Below the pieces are notes generated by a model. The model ran no database searches. It had not been told where the DNA came from and was given only the letters and a program-made list of their open reading frames with translations. Below are positions 25,295 to 32,271 of a stretch of 64,000 bases of DNA, piece after piece. Within the stretch, counting starts at the first letter, position 1. The number at the start of each line of letters is the position of its first letter. The position numbers and the translations under genes are program-made. Source of the DNA: Pseudorhodoferax soli (lineage in GTDB: Bacteria; Pseudomonadota; Gammaproteobacteria; Burkholderiales; Burkholderiaceae_C); the NCBI RefSeq assembly GCF_003337555.1, contig NZ_QPJK01000002.1, positions 434,001-498,000 on the forward strand, in the 5' to 3' direction.

Positions 25295-25410
25295 CGGAAT
25301 AAATGGGGTCAGATCCTTTTTAAATCCCGACGTTTTTCATCAGAAAATATTTGGGGACATATCGACTTTGAGCGGCCTCTGCCCTTGTGTACACGGCGAC
25401 AGATGATCGC
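25295..25410. repeat. AT-rich flank of the transposase gene with paired GGGG(T/A)CA motifs
   Basis: Forward 25291-25360 is about 39% G+C by my count (27 of 70), far below its surroundings. It holds aaatggggtcagatcc (25301-25316) and tttggggacatatc (about 25350-25363), two related motifs in the same orientation, as well as runs of T. Motifs of the GGGGTCAGA type are often seen at the borders of REP-associated transposase genes, from memory rather than a search. It lies between the transposase stop and the gltB promoter. Confidence 0.4.
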
Positions 25411-26100
25411 TCAGGTGGTCTTGCGCGGGCGGCCTGGCTGGCTGCGCGTGAGCCGGCGCGGCGCGGATTGCTGCAGCCGCGCCACGAAAGCCTCGTCGCC
25501 CAGCGCCCAGCCGCCCAGAACGGAGCGGGTCAGTGCATCCTGCTGCGCCGATGTGACGCCGTCATGCACCATGCTGGCGTATGCAGCCTCGCGTGCGAAG
25601 GGGGTGTTGTCCAGCGCCCAATAGGCAGGCGGCGGCGTCAGCCAGCCGTCGTTGCGCAGCCCCGCATAGTGGCCATGGCTGGACCAGGGATAGTCCTTGG
25701 CGGCCTGCACCAGCGATGCACGCACCGGGTTCAGGTCGAAGTAGGCCATGCAGGGCAGCAGGTAGCGCTCGGGCTGCAGGACCGTGGAACGGTAGCGCCC
25801 CTCCCACAGCGTGCCGCTGCGGCCATGGGCCAGGTTGAAGCGGCGCACATAGATGCGGCCCACGGCCTGCAGGGCGTGCGAGAGCGCACCCTCCTCCGGT
25901 GGCGTCAGCAGCAGATGGAAATGGTTGGGCATCAGCACGTAGGCGTGCAGCGCCACGCCCACGCTGCGGCATTCCTGCGCCAGCAGTTGCAGCATGGCTA
26001 CATGCTCGTCGGCCGTCGTGAAGATGGCCTGGCGGTTGTTGCCGCGCTGCAGCACATGGTGCACCTGGCCAGCCAGGGACAGGCGGGGCAGGCGCGCCAT
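25411..26100 (-). CDS. REP-associated tyrosine transposase (RAYT, Y1_Tnp family)
   Basis: 229 residues. The HUH nuclease motif is His60-Phe-His62 in LMPNHFHLLL. The family motif AYFDLNPVRASLV (119-131) gives Tyr120 as the probable nucleophile, with Tyr113 also near. The GTLWEGRYRS block is typical. RAYTs are IS200/IS605-related single-strand DNA nucleases usually found as one copy near REP-like palindromes, and act on those rather than hopping freely. It starts 4 bases after the methyltransferase stop, so it is probably read through from that operon. The basic C-terminal tail (RRLTRSQPGRPRK) may bind DNA. The gene looks intact. Confidence 0.88.
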   Translation of the reverse strand: MARLPRLSLAGQVHHVLQRGNNRQAIFTTADEHVAMLQLLAQECRSVGVALHAYVLMPNHFHLLLTPPEEGALSHALQAVGRIYVRRFNLAHGRSGTLWEGRYRSTVLQPERYLLPCMAYFDLNPVRASLVQAAKDYPWSSHGHYAGLRNDGWLTPPPAYWALDNTPFAREAAYASMVHDGVTSAQQDALTRSVLGGWALGDEAFVARLQQSAPRRLTRSQPGRPRKTT

Positions 26101-26104
26101 GTTG

Positions 26105-26971
26105 TTACGCAGGCAGCAGGTCGAAGCGGGTCTCGCGCAGCGCTTGCAGGCCGAATTCGTCCAGCAGCTGGCCCAGGCGCTCGGCTGCGCTGCGCTTGCC
26201 GCGGCCGGTCTTGCGCGCCACGATGAGTTCGTTCTTCAGGCTGTGCTCCCAACCCACGAGTTCGGTCACCGTGACCTGGTAGCCGCAGGCCTCCAGGTAC
26301 AGGCAGCGCAGAACGTTGGTCAGCTGGCTGCCGATCTCGCGCGTGTGCAGCGGATGGCGCCAGAGCTCCGCCAGGGGCGTGCGTGCCAGCGCCAGCGCCT
26401 TGTGCTGGCGCAGGCTGGCCGCCACCTCGGCCTGGCAGCAAGGCACCAGCACCATGCTGGCGGCCTCCTTCTGCAAGCCGAAGCGGATCGCGTCGTCGGT
26501 GGCGGTGTCGCAGGCATGCAGGGCCGTGACGATGTCGATGCGCGGCGGCAGCTGCTTCGATGCACCCGCCTCGGCCACGCTGAGGTTCAGGAAGGACATG
26601 CGGCCGAAGCCCAGCCGCTCGGCCAGCAGTCGCGATTTGTCGACGAGTTCGGCGCGCGTCTCGACGCCGTAGACATGGCCGGGGCGCTGCGCGAACACCA
26701 GGTCGTAGAGCATGAAGCCCAGGTAGGACTTGCCCGCGCCGTGGTCGGCTAGGGTGATGGCGGCATCGGGCGCGAAGCCCTCGCGCATCTCGCGCTCGAT
26801 GAACTGCACGAGGTGGTAGACCTGCTTGAGCTTGCGGCGCGAGTCCTGGTTGAGCTTGCCCTCGCGCGTGAGGATGTGCAGCTCTTTCAGCAGCTCGATG
26901 GACTGGCCGGGCCGCAGTTCAGAGGCCAGGGCCGCGGCCGGGTCGGCCGGTTCGGAAGCTCGGCGTTTCAT
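26105..26971 (-). CDS. Class I SAM-dependent methyltransferase (Methyltransf_32-like)
   Basis: 288 residues. After a helical N-terminal part, the SAM-binding site is DHGAGKSYLGFMLYD (76-90), where the DxGxGxG-like loop is DHGAGKS. A later VPCCQAEV segment matches the CCQ motif of the GSTCD/Methyltransf_32 group. Substrate unknown; RNA or protein methylation are both possible. It overlaps the upstream DUF1415 gene by 4 bases. Start ATG at 26969-26971. Confidence 0.8.
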   Translation of the reverse strand: MKRRASEPADPAAALASELRPGQSIELLKELHILTREGKLNQDSRRKLKQVYHLVQFIEREMREGFAPDAAITLADHGAGKSYLGFMLYDLVFAQRPGHVYGVETRAELVDKSRLLAERLGFGRMSFLNLSVAEAGASKQLPPRIDIVTALHACDTATDDAIRFGLQKEAASMVLVPCCQAEVAASLRQHKALALARTPLAELWRHPLHTREIGSQLTNVLRCLYLEACGYQVTVTELVGWEHSLKNELIVARKTGRGKRSAAERLGQLLDEFGLQALRETRFDLLPA

Positions 26972-27540
26972 GGGGATTCCTTGGTGGCGCCGACGCCGAG
27001 CGCGGCCCAGCCCTCGACACCCAGCCCCTCGAGCGTGGCCATGTTGCGCTCGAAGATCTCGGCGGCGTCAGGGAAGGCGGAGGTGGCGCGTTCCACGCTG
27101 TCTTCACGCAGCAGATGCAGCATGGGGTACGGCGCGCGGTTGCTGCAGTTGGTCACGTCGTCGGCTGCGGTGCCGGCGAACTGGTAGTCGGGGTGGAAGC
27201 TGGCGATCTGGAGCTCGCCGACGGCGTCGAGCGTGTCGAGCACGGCATCCGCCCGGTCCAGGAAATCGTTGAAGTCCAGGAAGTCGGGCAGCGCGTGCGG
27301 CAGCACCAGCAGCGTGGTGTCGCGCTGCTCGGCGTCCAGCGCGAGCAGCGCCTGGATTTCGTCGCGCAACACGGCCTCCACGGCGTCGTCGTCGCGCGCG
27401 TCGCTCACCGCCACGTGCAGCTGGCCCTTGGCCACCACACCCTTGGCGAAGGGGCACAGGTTCAGGCCGATCACGGCGCGTTCGAGCCAGCGCTGCGTGT
27501 CGGCGCGGACCAGGTCTTCAGACGGCATGGCGGCACTCAT
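26968..27540 (-). CDS. DUF1415 family protein
   Basis: 190 residues. The conserved N-terminal WLERAVIGLNLCPFAKG (about 18-34) with a Cys-Pro pair, the central DFLDFNDFLD, and the C-terminal FHPDYQFAGT and NRAPYPMLHLLRE are hallmarks of DUF1415, a cytoplasmic family of unknown function found in many proteobacteria. No catalytic residue has been assigned in the family to my knowledge. The ATG overlaps the dgt stop by 4 bases and the stop overlaps the methyltransferase start, so it is coupled to both. Confidence 0.88.
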   Translation of the reverse strand: MSAAMPSEDLVRADTQRWLERAVIGLNLCPFAKGVVAKGQLHVAVSDARDDDAVEAVLRDEIQALLALDAEQRDTTLLVLPHALPDFLDFNDFLDRADAVLDTLDAVGELQIASFHPDYQFAGTAADDVTNCSNRAPYPMLHLLREDSVERATSAFPDAAEIFERNMATLEGLGVEGWAALGVGATKESP

Positions 27541-28703
27541 CCGAGCAGGCGCTGGCCGGTCAGGCGTTCGTGCTCGCGCGCGGCAAAGCGATCGGTCATG
27601 CCCGCGATGTAGTCGGCAACCACACGCGCCTGGCCCGCCATGCCCACGGCGGCGAAACGCTTGGTGGCCCGCTCGGCAAAGCCTCCGGCCATCTCGGCCG
27701 GCGCCTGCTGGTAGGCCGCGAACAGCTCCTGCACCACAGCCTTGGCGCGGCCCGTGACCTCGACCACCTGCGCATGCCGGTACAGGTTGGCCATCAGGAA
27801 ACGCTTGAGTTGCTGCGAGGCCTCACGCATGGCGTCGCCGAAGCCGACCAGCGGCGCGCAGCGGCGTGCCGCATCGGCACTGCCCGGCTGCGCGCGCGCC
27901 AGCGCCGCACTGCTCGCATCGATCACGTCGTAGACCTGGGCACTCAGCATGCGGCGGATGCTCTCGTACAGCAGGCGGCGTCCGGCCAGCTGCGGGTGCT
28001 CGCGCAGCGTCGCGCGGCGGTAGTCGTCGAACAGCGGCACCTCTTCCAGCTGCGCCATGACCAGCAGGCCAGAACGCACGCCGTCGTCGATGTCGTGCGC
28101 GTTGTAGGCGATCTCGTCGGCCAGGTTGCACAGCTGCGCCTCCAGGCTGGGCTGAGTCCGCTCGAGGAAGCGCAGCCCCACGTCGCCCGGGCACTCGGCC
28201 TCCAGCCGCTCGGCATTGGCGCGCGAGCAGTGCTTGAGGATGCCCTCGCGCGTCTCGAACGACAGGTTCAGCCCGTCGTAGCGCGGGTAGCGCTCCTCGA
28301 GCTCATCCACCATGCGCAGGCTTTGCAGGTTGTGCTCGAAGCCGCCCCACGCACCCATGCAGGCGTTCAATGCGTCCTGCCCGGCATGGCCGAACGGCGT
28401 ATGGCCCAGGTCGTGCGCGAGCGCGATGGCCTCGACCAGGTCTTCGTTGAGCTTCAGCGAACGCGCGATCGACCGGCCCAGCTGCGCCACCTCGAGCGAA
28501 TGCGTGAGCCGCGTGCGGAATAGGTCGCCCTCGTGGTTCAGGAACACCTGGGTCTTGTAGACCAGGCGCCGGAACGCGGTGGAATGCACGATGCGGTCGC
28601 GGTCGCGCTGGTATTCGGTGCGCGTGGGCGCCGGCACCTCGGCATGCCGGCGGCCCCGGCTCGCAGCCGGGTCGCAGGCGTAGGGAGCCAGCACGCCCTG
28701 CAT
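27537..28703 (-). CDS. dgt: Deoxyguanosinetriphosphate triphosphohydrolase (dGTPase-like)
   Basis: 388 residues. HD-domain metal ligands appear as His in RTRLTHSLEVAQ (about 63-74) and the HD pair in ALAHDLGHTPFGHAGQ (about 94-109). The N-terminal ASRGRRHAE...RTEYQRDRDRIVHSTAFRRL is diagnostic for the Dgt family, which splits dNTPs to deoxynucleosides and triphosphate. Length is that of the shorter type 2 Dgt. It starts 3 bases after aroB ends and is likely in one operon from aroK onwards. Confidence 0.94.
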   Translation of the reverse strand: MQGVLAPYACDPAASRGRRHAEVPAPTRTEYQRDRDRIVHSTAFRRLVYKTQVFLNHEGDLFRTRLTHSLEVAQLGRSIARSLKLNEDLVEAIALAHDLGHTPFGHAGQDALNACMGAWGGFEHNLQSLRMVDELEERYPRYDGLNLSFETREGILKHCSRANAERLEAECPGDVGLRFLERTQPSLEAQLCNLADEIAYNAHDIDDGVRSGLLVMAQLEEVPLFDDYRRATLREHPQLAGRRLLYESIRRMLSAQVYDVIDASSAALARAQPGSADAARRCAPLVGFGDAMREASQQLKRFLMANLYRHAQVVEVTGRAKAVVQELFAAYQQAPAEMAGGFAERATKRFAAVGMAGQARVVADYIAGMTDRFAAREHERLTGQRLLG

Positions 28704-28706
28704 CGT

Positions 28707-29825
28707 TCAGGCGCAGGACGCGTCGATGACCTCGCGCACCAGCGCATCGGGTGCACCACGCACCACGGCACGGCCGATGCCGTCGATCAACACGAACTTG
28801 ATCTCGCCGGCCTCGGCCTTCTTGTCCACGCGCATGAGTTCGAGATAGCGGCCGGCGTTGTCCCCGGCATCGAGGACGGGGCCAACGGTGGGCAGCCCGG
28901 CGCGTTCGATGAGGCGCGTCAGGCGCAGCACCGCGGCGTCGTCGATCAGGCCCAGGCGCTGCGACAGCCGTGCGGCCATCACCATGCCGCAGCCCACGCC
29001 CTCGCCGTGCAGCCAGGCGCCGTAGCCCATGCCCGCTTCGATGGCGTGGCCGAAGGTGTGGCCGAAGTTGAGGATGGCCCGCAGTCCGCCTTCGCGCTCG
29101 TCCTGGCCGACCACGTCGGCCTTGATCTCGCAGCTGCGCCGCACGGCGTGCGCCAGCGCGGCGGGGTCGCCGGCGCGCAGCGCATCGACGTTGGCCTCGA
29201 TCCAGCCGAGGAAGGCGGCGTCGGCGATGGGGCCGTACTTGATGACCTCGGCGAGGCCCGCGCTGAGCTCGCGCGCGGGCAGGGTCTTGAGCAGGTCCAG
29301 ATCGCACACCACCAACTGCGGCTGGTAGAACGCACCCACCATGTTCTTGCCCAGCGGATGGTTGATGGCGGTCTTGCCGCCGACCGAAGAATCCACCTGG
29401 GCCAGCAGCGTGGTGGGCACCTGCACGAAGGGCACGCCGCGCATGTAGCTTGCGGCTGCGAAGCCCGTGATGTCGCCCACCACGCCACCCCCGAGTGCGA
29501 ACAGCACCGTCTTGCGGTCGCAGCCACGCGACAGCAGCGCGTCGAAGACCAGGTTCAGCGTTTCCCAGGTCTTGTAGGCCTCGCCATCGGGCAGCACCAC
29601 GGTGTGCACGGCGCGGAAGCGCCCGGCCAGCGCCCGCTGCAAGCGCTGCACATAGAGGGGCGCGAGCAGGGTGTTGGTGACGATCAGTGCCGCTGCCGCC
29701 TTCGGCACGGCGGCGTAGGTCTCGGGCTGGTCGAACAGGCCCGCGCCGATGGCGATCGGATAGCTGCGCTCGCCCAGCGCGATCTGCACCTGGGCCGTGG
29801 GAGGGGCGGAAAGGGTGGCGTCCAT
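28707..29825 (-). CDS. aroB: 3-dehydroquinate synthase AroB
   Basis: 372 residues. NAD-binding [19 protein letters not shown] (about 107-125) and the substrate stretch [19 protein letters not shown] are intact. The metal ligands come from the EVIKYG glutamate and the GHTFGHAIE histidines. It converts DAHP to 3-dehydroquinate, the second step of the shikimate pathway. It follows aroK by 27 bases, the classic aroK-aroB pair, downstream of the pil genes as in many proteobacteria. Confidence 0.97.
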   Translation of the reverse strand: MDATLSAPPTAQVQIALGERSYPIAIGAGLFDQPETYAAVPKAAAALIVTNTLLAPLYVQRLQRALAGRFRAVHTVVLPDGEAYKTWETLNLVFDALLSRGCDRKTVLFALGGGVVGDITGFAAASYMRGVPFVQVPTTLLAQVDSSVGGKTAINHPLGKNMVGAFYQPQLVVCDLDLLKTLPARELSAGLAEVIKYGPIADAAFLGWIEANVDALRAGDPAALAHAVRRSCEIKADVVGQDEREGGLRAILNFGHTFGHAIEAGMGYGAWLHGEGVGCGMVMAARLSQRLGLIDDAAVLRLTRLIERAGLPTVGPVLDAGDNAGRYLELMRVDKKAEAGEIKFVLIDGIGRAVVRGAPDALVREVIDASCA

Positions 29826-29852
29826 GAGGGCGCCAAGTGTAAGCCGCGGCTC

Positions 29853-30365
29853 TCAGCCGCCCTGGCGCTGCACGATCTCGGCGATGGTGTTGACCAGCGC
29901 CGCCGTCGACGGCCGGCCGATCGTGATGACCTCGTGCGCGGTCTCGCGGTAGAGCGGGTCGCGCTGCGAAAACAGCTCACGCAAGCGGGTCTGCGGGTCC
30001 GCGACCTGCAGCAGGGGCCGCACCTGGTCGTGCCGCAAGCGGCGGTAGACCTCCTCCGGCGTGGCGAACAGGTAGAACACGCGGGTGTGCTCACGCAGGC
30101 AGGCACGGTTGGCCTCGCGCAGCACGGCACCACCGCCGGTGGCGATCACGGCCGGGCCGGTGGCTGCGATGTCGGCCAGCGCCTGCTGCTCGAAGTCGCG
30201 AAAGCCGACCTCGCCCTCGCGCTCAAAGTACTCGCGGATCGAGCAGCCGAGCTGGCGCTCGACCCACTGGTCGGCATCAACGAAGGGGAGTTGGAGTCGG
30301 CGCGCCAGTTGACGGCCGACGGTCGACTTGCCCGATCCGGGCAGGCCGATGAGTGCAATGTTCAA
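29853..30365 (-). CDS. aroK: Shikimate kinase AroK
   Basis: 170 residues. P-loop GLPGSGKST (7-15), shikimate-binding Asp in DADQW (about 31-35), Arg in GFRDFE (about 54-59) and the GGGAVLRE Walker-B-like loop (about 77-84) are present. The lid contains R near 115 (VRPLL). It phosphorylates shikimate with ATP. In many proteobacteria aroK directly follows pilQ; here a 1.8-kb lipoprotein gene separates them, with only 15 bases before aroK. Confidence 0.97.
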   Translation of the reverse strand: MNIALIGLPGSGKSTVGRQLARRLQLPFVDADQWVERQLGCSIREYFEREGEVGFRDFEQQALADIAATGPAVIATGGGAVLREANRACLREHTRVFYLFATPEEVYRRLRHDQVRPLLQVADPQTRLRELFSQRDPLYRETAHEVITIGRPSTAALVNTIAEIVQRQGG

Positions 30366-30380
30366 GGAAATCTATAAGAG

Positions 30381-32225
30381 TCAATTCGCCACAGTGCAGT
30401 CGAGAACTGTTCCAAACGGACTCCACTGACCTGCCGGCCCAGGAGTTTTACTGGTGAAGTCACCCGCCACGCCACCGGCCAAGTATGACAGCTTCGAGCT
30501 CGACTCCGTCCCCGCGACGCTCGCGCGCGCTGTGATCTCGAACTCCACCCACGGCGCATACTGCTCGCCGTACTCCACAGCGAAGCTTGCAAAACCGGTG
30601 TCGTCCGTGGTGACCGTTGCCACCGGAATCACCCCCGGCATCCCAGGCGTCAACCGACCATCGCGGTTGGTGTCTTCGTTTGGACCAAGAATGCCGTTCC
30701 GGTCGCGGTCTTCGTTGACACAACCTTGCACCCCTCGCGCCATGTTGTAGCCCCAAGCACCGTCATCCTCAGAGTAGCTCAGGTTTCCCTTGTAATAGAC
30801 GGTCGGAAACACCGAAAGCACCACCGACTGGTTTCTGACCGCCGCGCCGTTGGCGTCCGTCACCCGCAAAGAGAACGGCTTGGAATAGACCGTCTCATCC
30901 TTGTTGGCGATCGTGTTACTCGTCGCGATGGCGATGAACAAGGCTTGGTTGCTCACGGTCAGCGCAGCAGTACTTTGCACGCTCGTTCCGGCAACGGTGG
31001 CACGGATCTGCACGCCATCCGCCGCCGTGGACAGTGGCCCGGAAATGAACGTGTCGCTGATAGTGCCGTTGGCATCGGTCGTTCCGGTACCAGTACCCAG
31101 CCGCCCACCGCTCGTATCGGTGACCAACGTGAAATTCACCGTCCGTCCCTTCACGGGATTCCCGGAAGCGTCACGCACGACCGCCTGCAGTTGCGCGCGG
31201 TTCGTCGACGAACCCGATGCGTTCGGTTGCACCGCACTCGGATTGATCTGCAGCACCACCGAATCGGGGGTCGCTGCGGTGAACAGCAGTGCAACGCTGG
31301 TCAGGGCGCCACCGCCCATCTGGGCCGTCACAGTCGCCGGTCCGGCCGTGGCAGATACCAGATTTACCGCAGCCTCGCCGTTGGCATCGGTCAGCACCGA
31401 CGCTACGGACACGGTTCCCCGCGTCGTGCTGAAGTTGACAGTTTGCCCGGCCACACCGGCGCCCGCCGAACGGTATCGCACGCGAACCTCACGGCTGGAA
31501 TTGACAAACACCTCCGTGCCCGCGCTCGGGCTGACCACGGCAAAGTCTTCGCCGCTCACCGCTACCGCAAGTGTGGTCGAAGCACCGCCGCCACTGACCG
31601 TCAGCACATCGTTGCCAGCGTTGTTGGCGACATAGTTGAACGTTGCGCTGCCGTTCACGTCGGTGGTCAAGCCAGTCGGGCTCACGTTGTTGCCGAGGCT
31701 GGAACTGACGGTCAGGGCGCTGCCGGAGATGGCATTGCCACCGCTGTCGCGCAGCGTTGCCGTGTATGTCGTCGTCCCTGCAACCAGAACGGAGCCGACA
31801 CCCACAAGGGAAAGGGCGGTGCCGGTCACCGGCAAGACCACTGAGCCCGTAATGGTTCCAGCCGTGACTGTGACGCGGATATCGCGGTTTGCACGGTTCG
31901 CCCCCGTCGCCAGGGTAGCCGTGGCCGCCCCGTTGGCATCCGTTGTTGCAGCGACCGACTGCAAGACGCCGGAGTCGGCGACGAAAGACACGGCTGTATC
32001 GGCCATGCCGTTGTTTGCCGCATTCTTCACAAGCGCCGTGATCGTGACCGAATTCGCACTGGCGGATGCCAGCGTGGCCGCCGACGACAACACTTCCACA
32101 CTGGCGACCGCAGGGGTCGGTGTAATGGTCCCGCCTCCGGAACTGCCGGTGGAGCTACCCCCACCCCCACAAGCCACCACCAATCCAGCCACGGCCACAG
32201 CCGCAAGGTATCGCATCCAACGCAT
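30381..32225 (-). CDS. Ig-like repeat lipoprotein with tandem Ca-binding-loop motifs
   Basis: 614 residues. A signal peptide ends in the lipobox LVVAC (Cys19), followed by a Gly/Ser/Thr linker. Four to five bacterial Ig-like (invasin/intimin Big_1 type) repeats of about 90-100 residues follow, each with a DANG or DVNG turn such as TTDANGAATATL and LTDANGEAAVNL. Near the C-terminus lie two consecutive 12-residue EF-hand-like loops: 506-517 (D-x-D-x-N-G...E, complete) and 518-529 (D-x-N-x-D-G, no terminal Glu). Cys502 and Cys610 are the only cysteines after the lipid Cys and could pair. The ATG is supported by GAGGGAAG 7 bases upstream. Base composition is lower in GC than its neighbours. Probably surface-exposed or periplasmic; a role in pilus function is inferred only from position between pilQ and aroK. 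Confidence 0.85.
   Translation of the reverse strand: MRWMRYLAAVAVAGLVVACGGGGSSTGSSGGGTITPTPAVASVEVLSSAATLASASANSVTITALVKNAANNGMADTAVSFVADSGVLQSVAATTDANGAATATLATGANRANRDIRVTVTAGTITGSVVLPVTGTALSLVGVGSVLVAGTTTYTATLRDSGGNAISGSALTVSSSLGNNVSPTGLTTDVNGSATFNYVANNAGNDVLTVSGGGASTTLAVAVSGEDFAVVSPSAGTEVFVNSSREVRVRYRSAGAGVAGQTVNFSTTRGTVSVASVLTDANGEAAVNLVSATAGPATVTAQMGGGALTSVALLFTAATPDSVVLQINPSAVQPNASGSSTNRAQLQAVVRDASGNPVKGRTVNFTLVTDTSGGRLGTGTGTTDANGTISDTFISGPLSTAADGVQIRATVAGTSVQSTAALTVSNQALFIAIATSNTIANKDETVYSKPFSLRVTDANGAAVRNQSVVLSVFPTVYYKGNLSYSEDDGAWGYNMARGVQGCVNEDRDRNGILGPNEDTNRDGRLTPGMPGVIPVATVTTDDTGFASFAVEYGEQYAPWVEFEITARASVAGTESSSKLSYLAGGVAGDFTSKTPGPAGQWSPFGTVLDCTVAN
30639..30710 (-). other. Region encoding two back-to-back EF-hand-like loops
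   Basis: Codons 506-529 of the Ig-repeat lipoprotein. The first loop has Asp at 1 and 3, Asn at 5, Gly at 6, a hydrophobic at 8 and Glu at 12, a full match to the canonical calcium loop. The second has Asp, Asn, Asp at 1, 3, 5 and Gly at 6 but Met at 12. There is no helix-length spacer between them, so dockerin- or PilY1-type calcium loops are better models than paired EF-hands. Confidence 0.6.
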
Positions 32226-32271
32226 AGCTCTTCCCTCTTGTGATTCTGTGTCTGCGCCGCAGGCCGGCGCC

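Noticed and set aside
25411-26100. Complete insertion sequence with terminal inverted repeats
   Set aside because: Y1-type transposases do not use terminal inverted repeats, and no target duplication is visible; treated as a single RAYT gene.
32254-32270. Terminator after pilQ
   Set aside because: The gcgcc/ggcgc stem lacks a T-run and is short; readthrough into the lipoprotein gene is likely.
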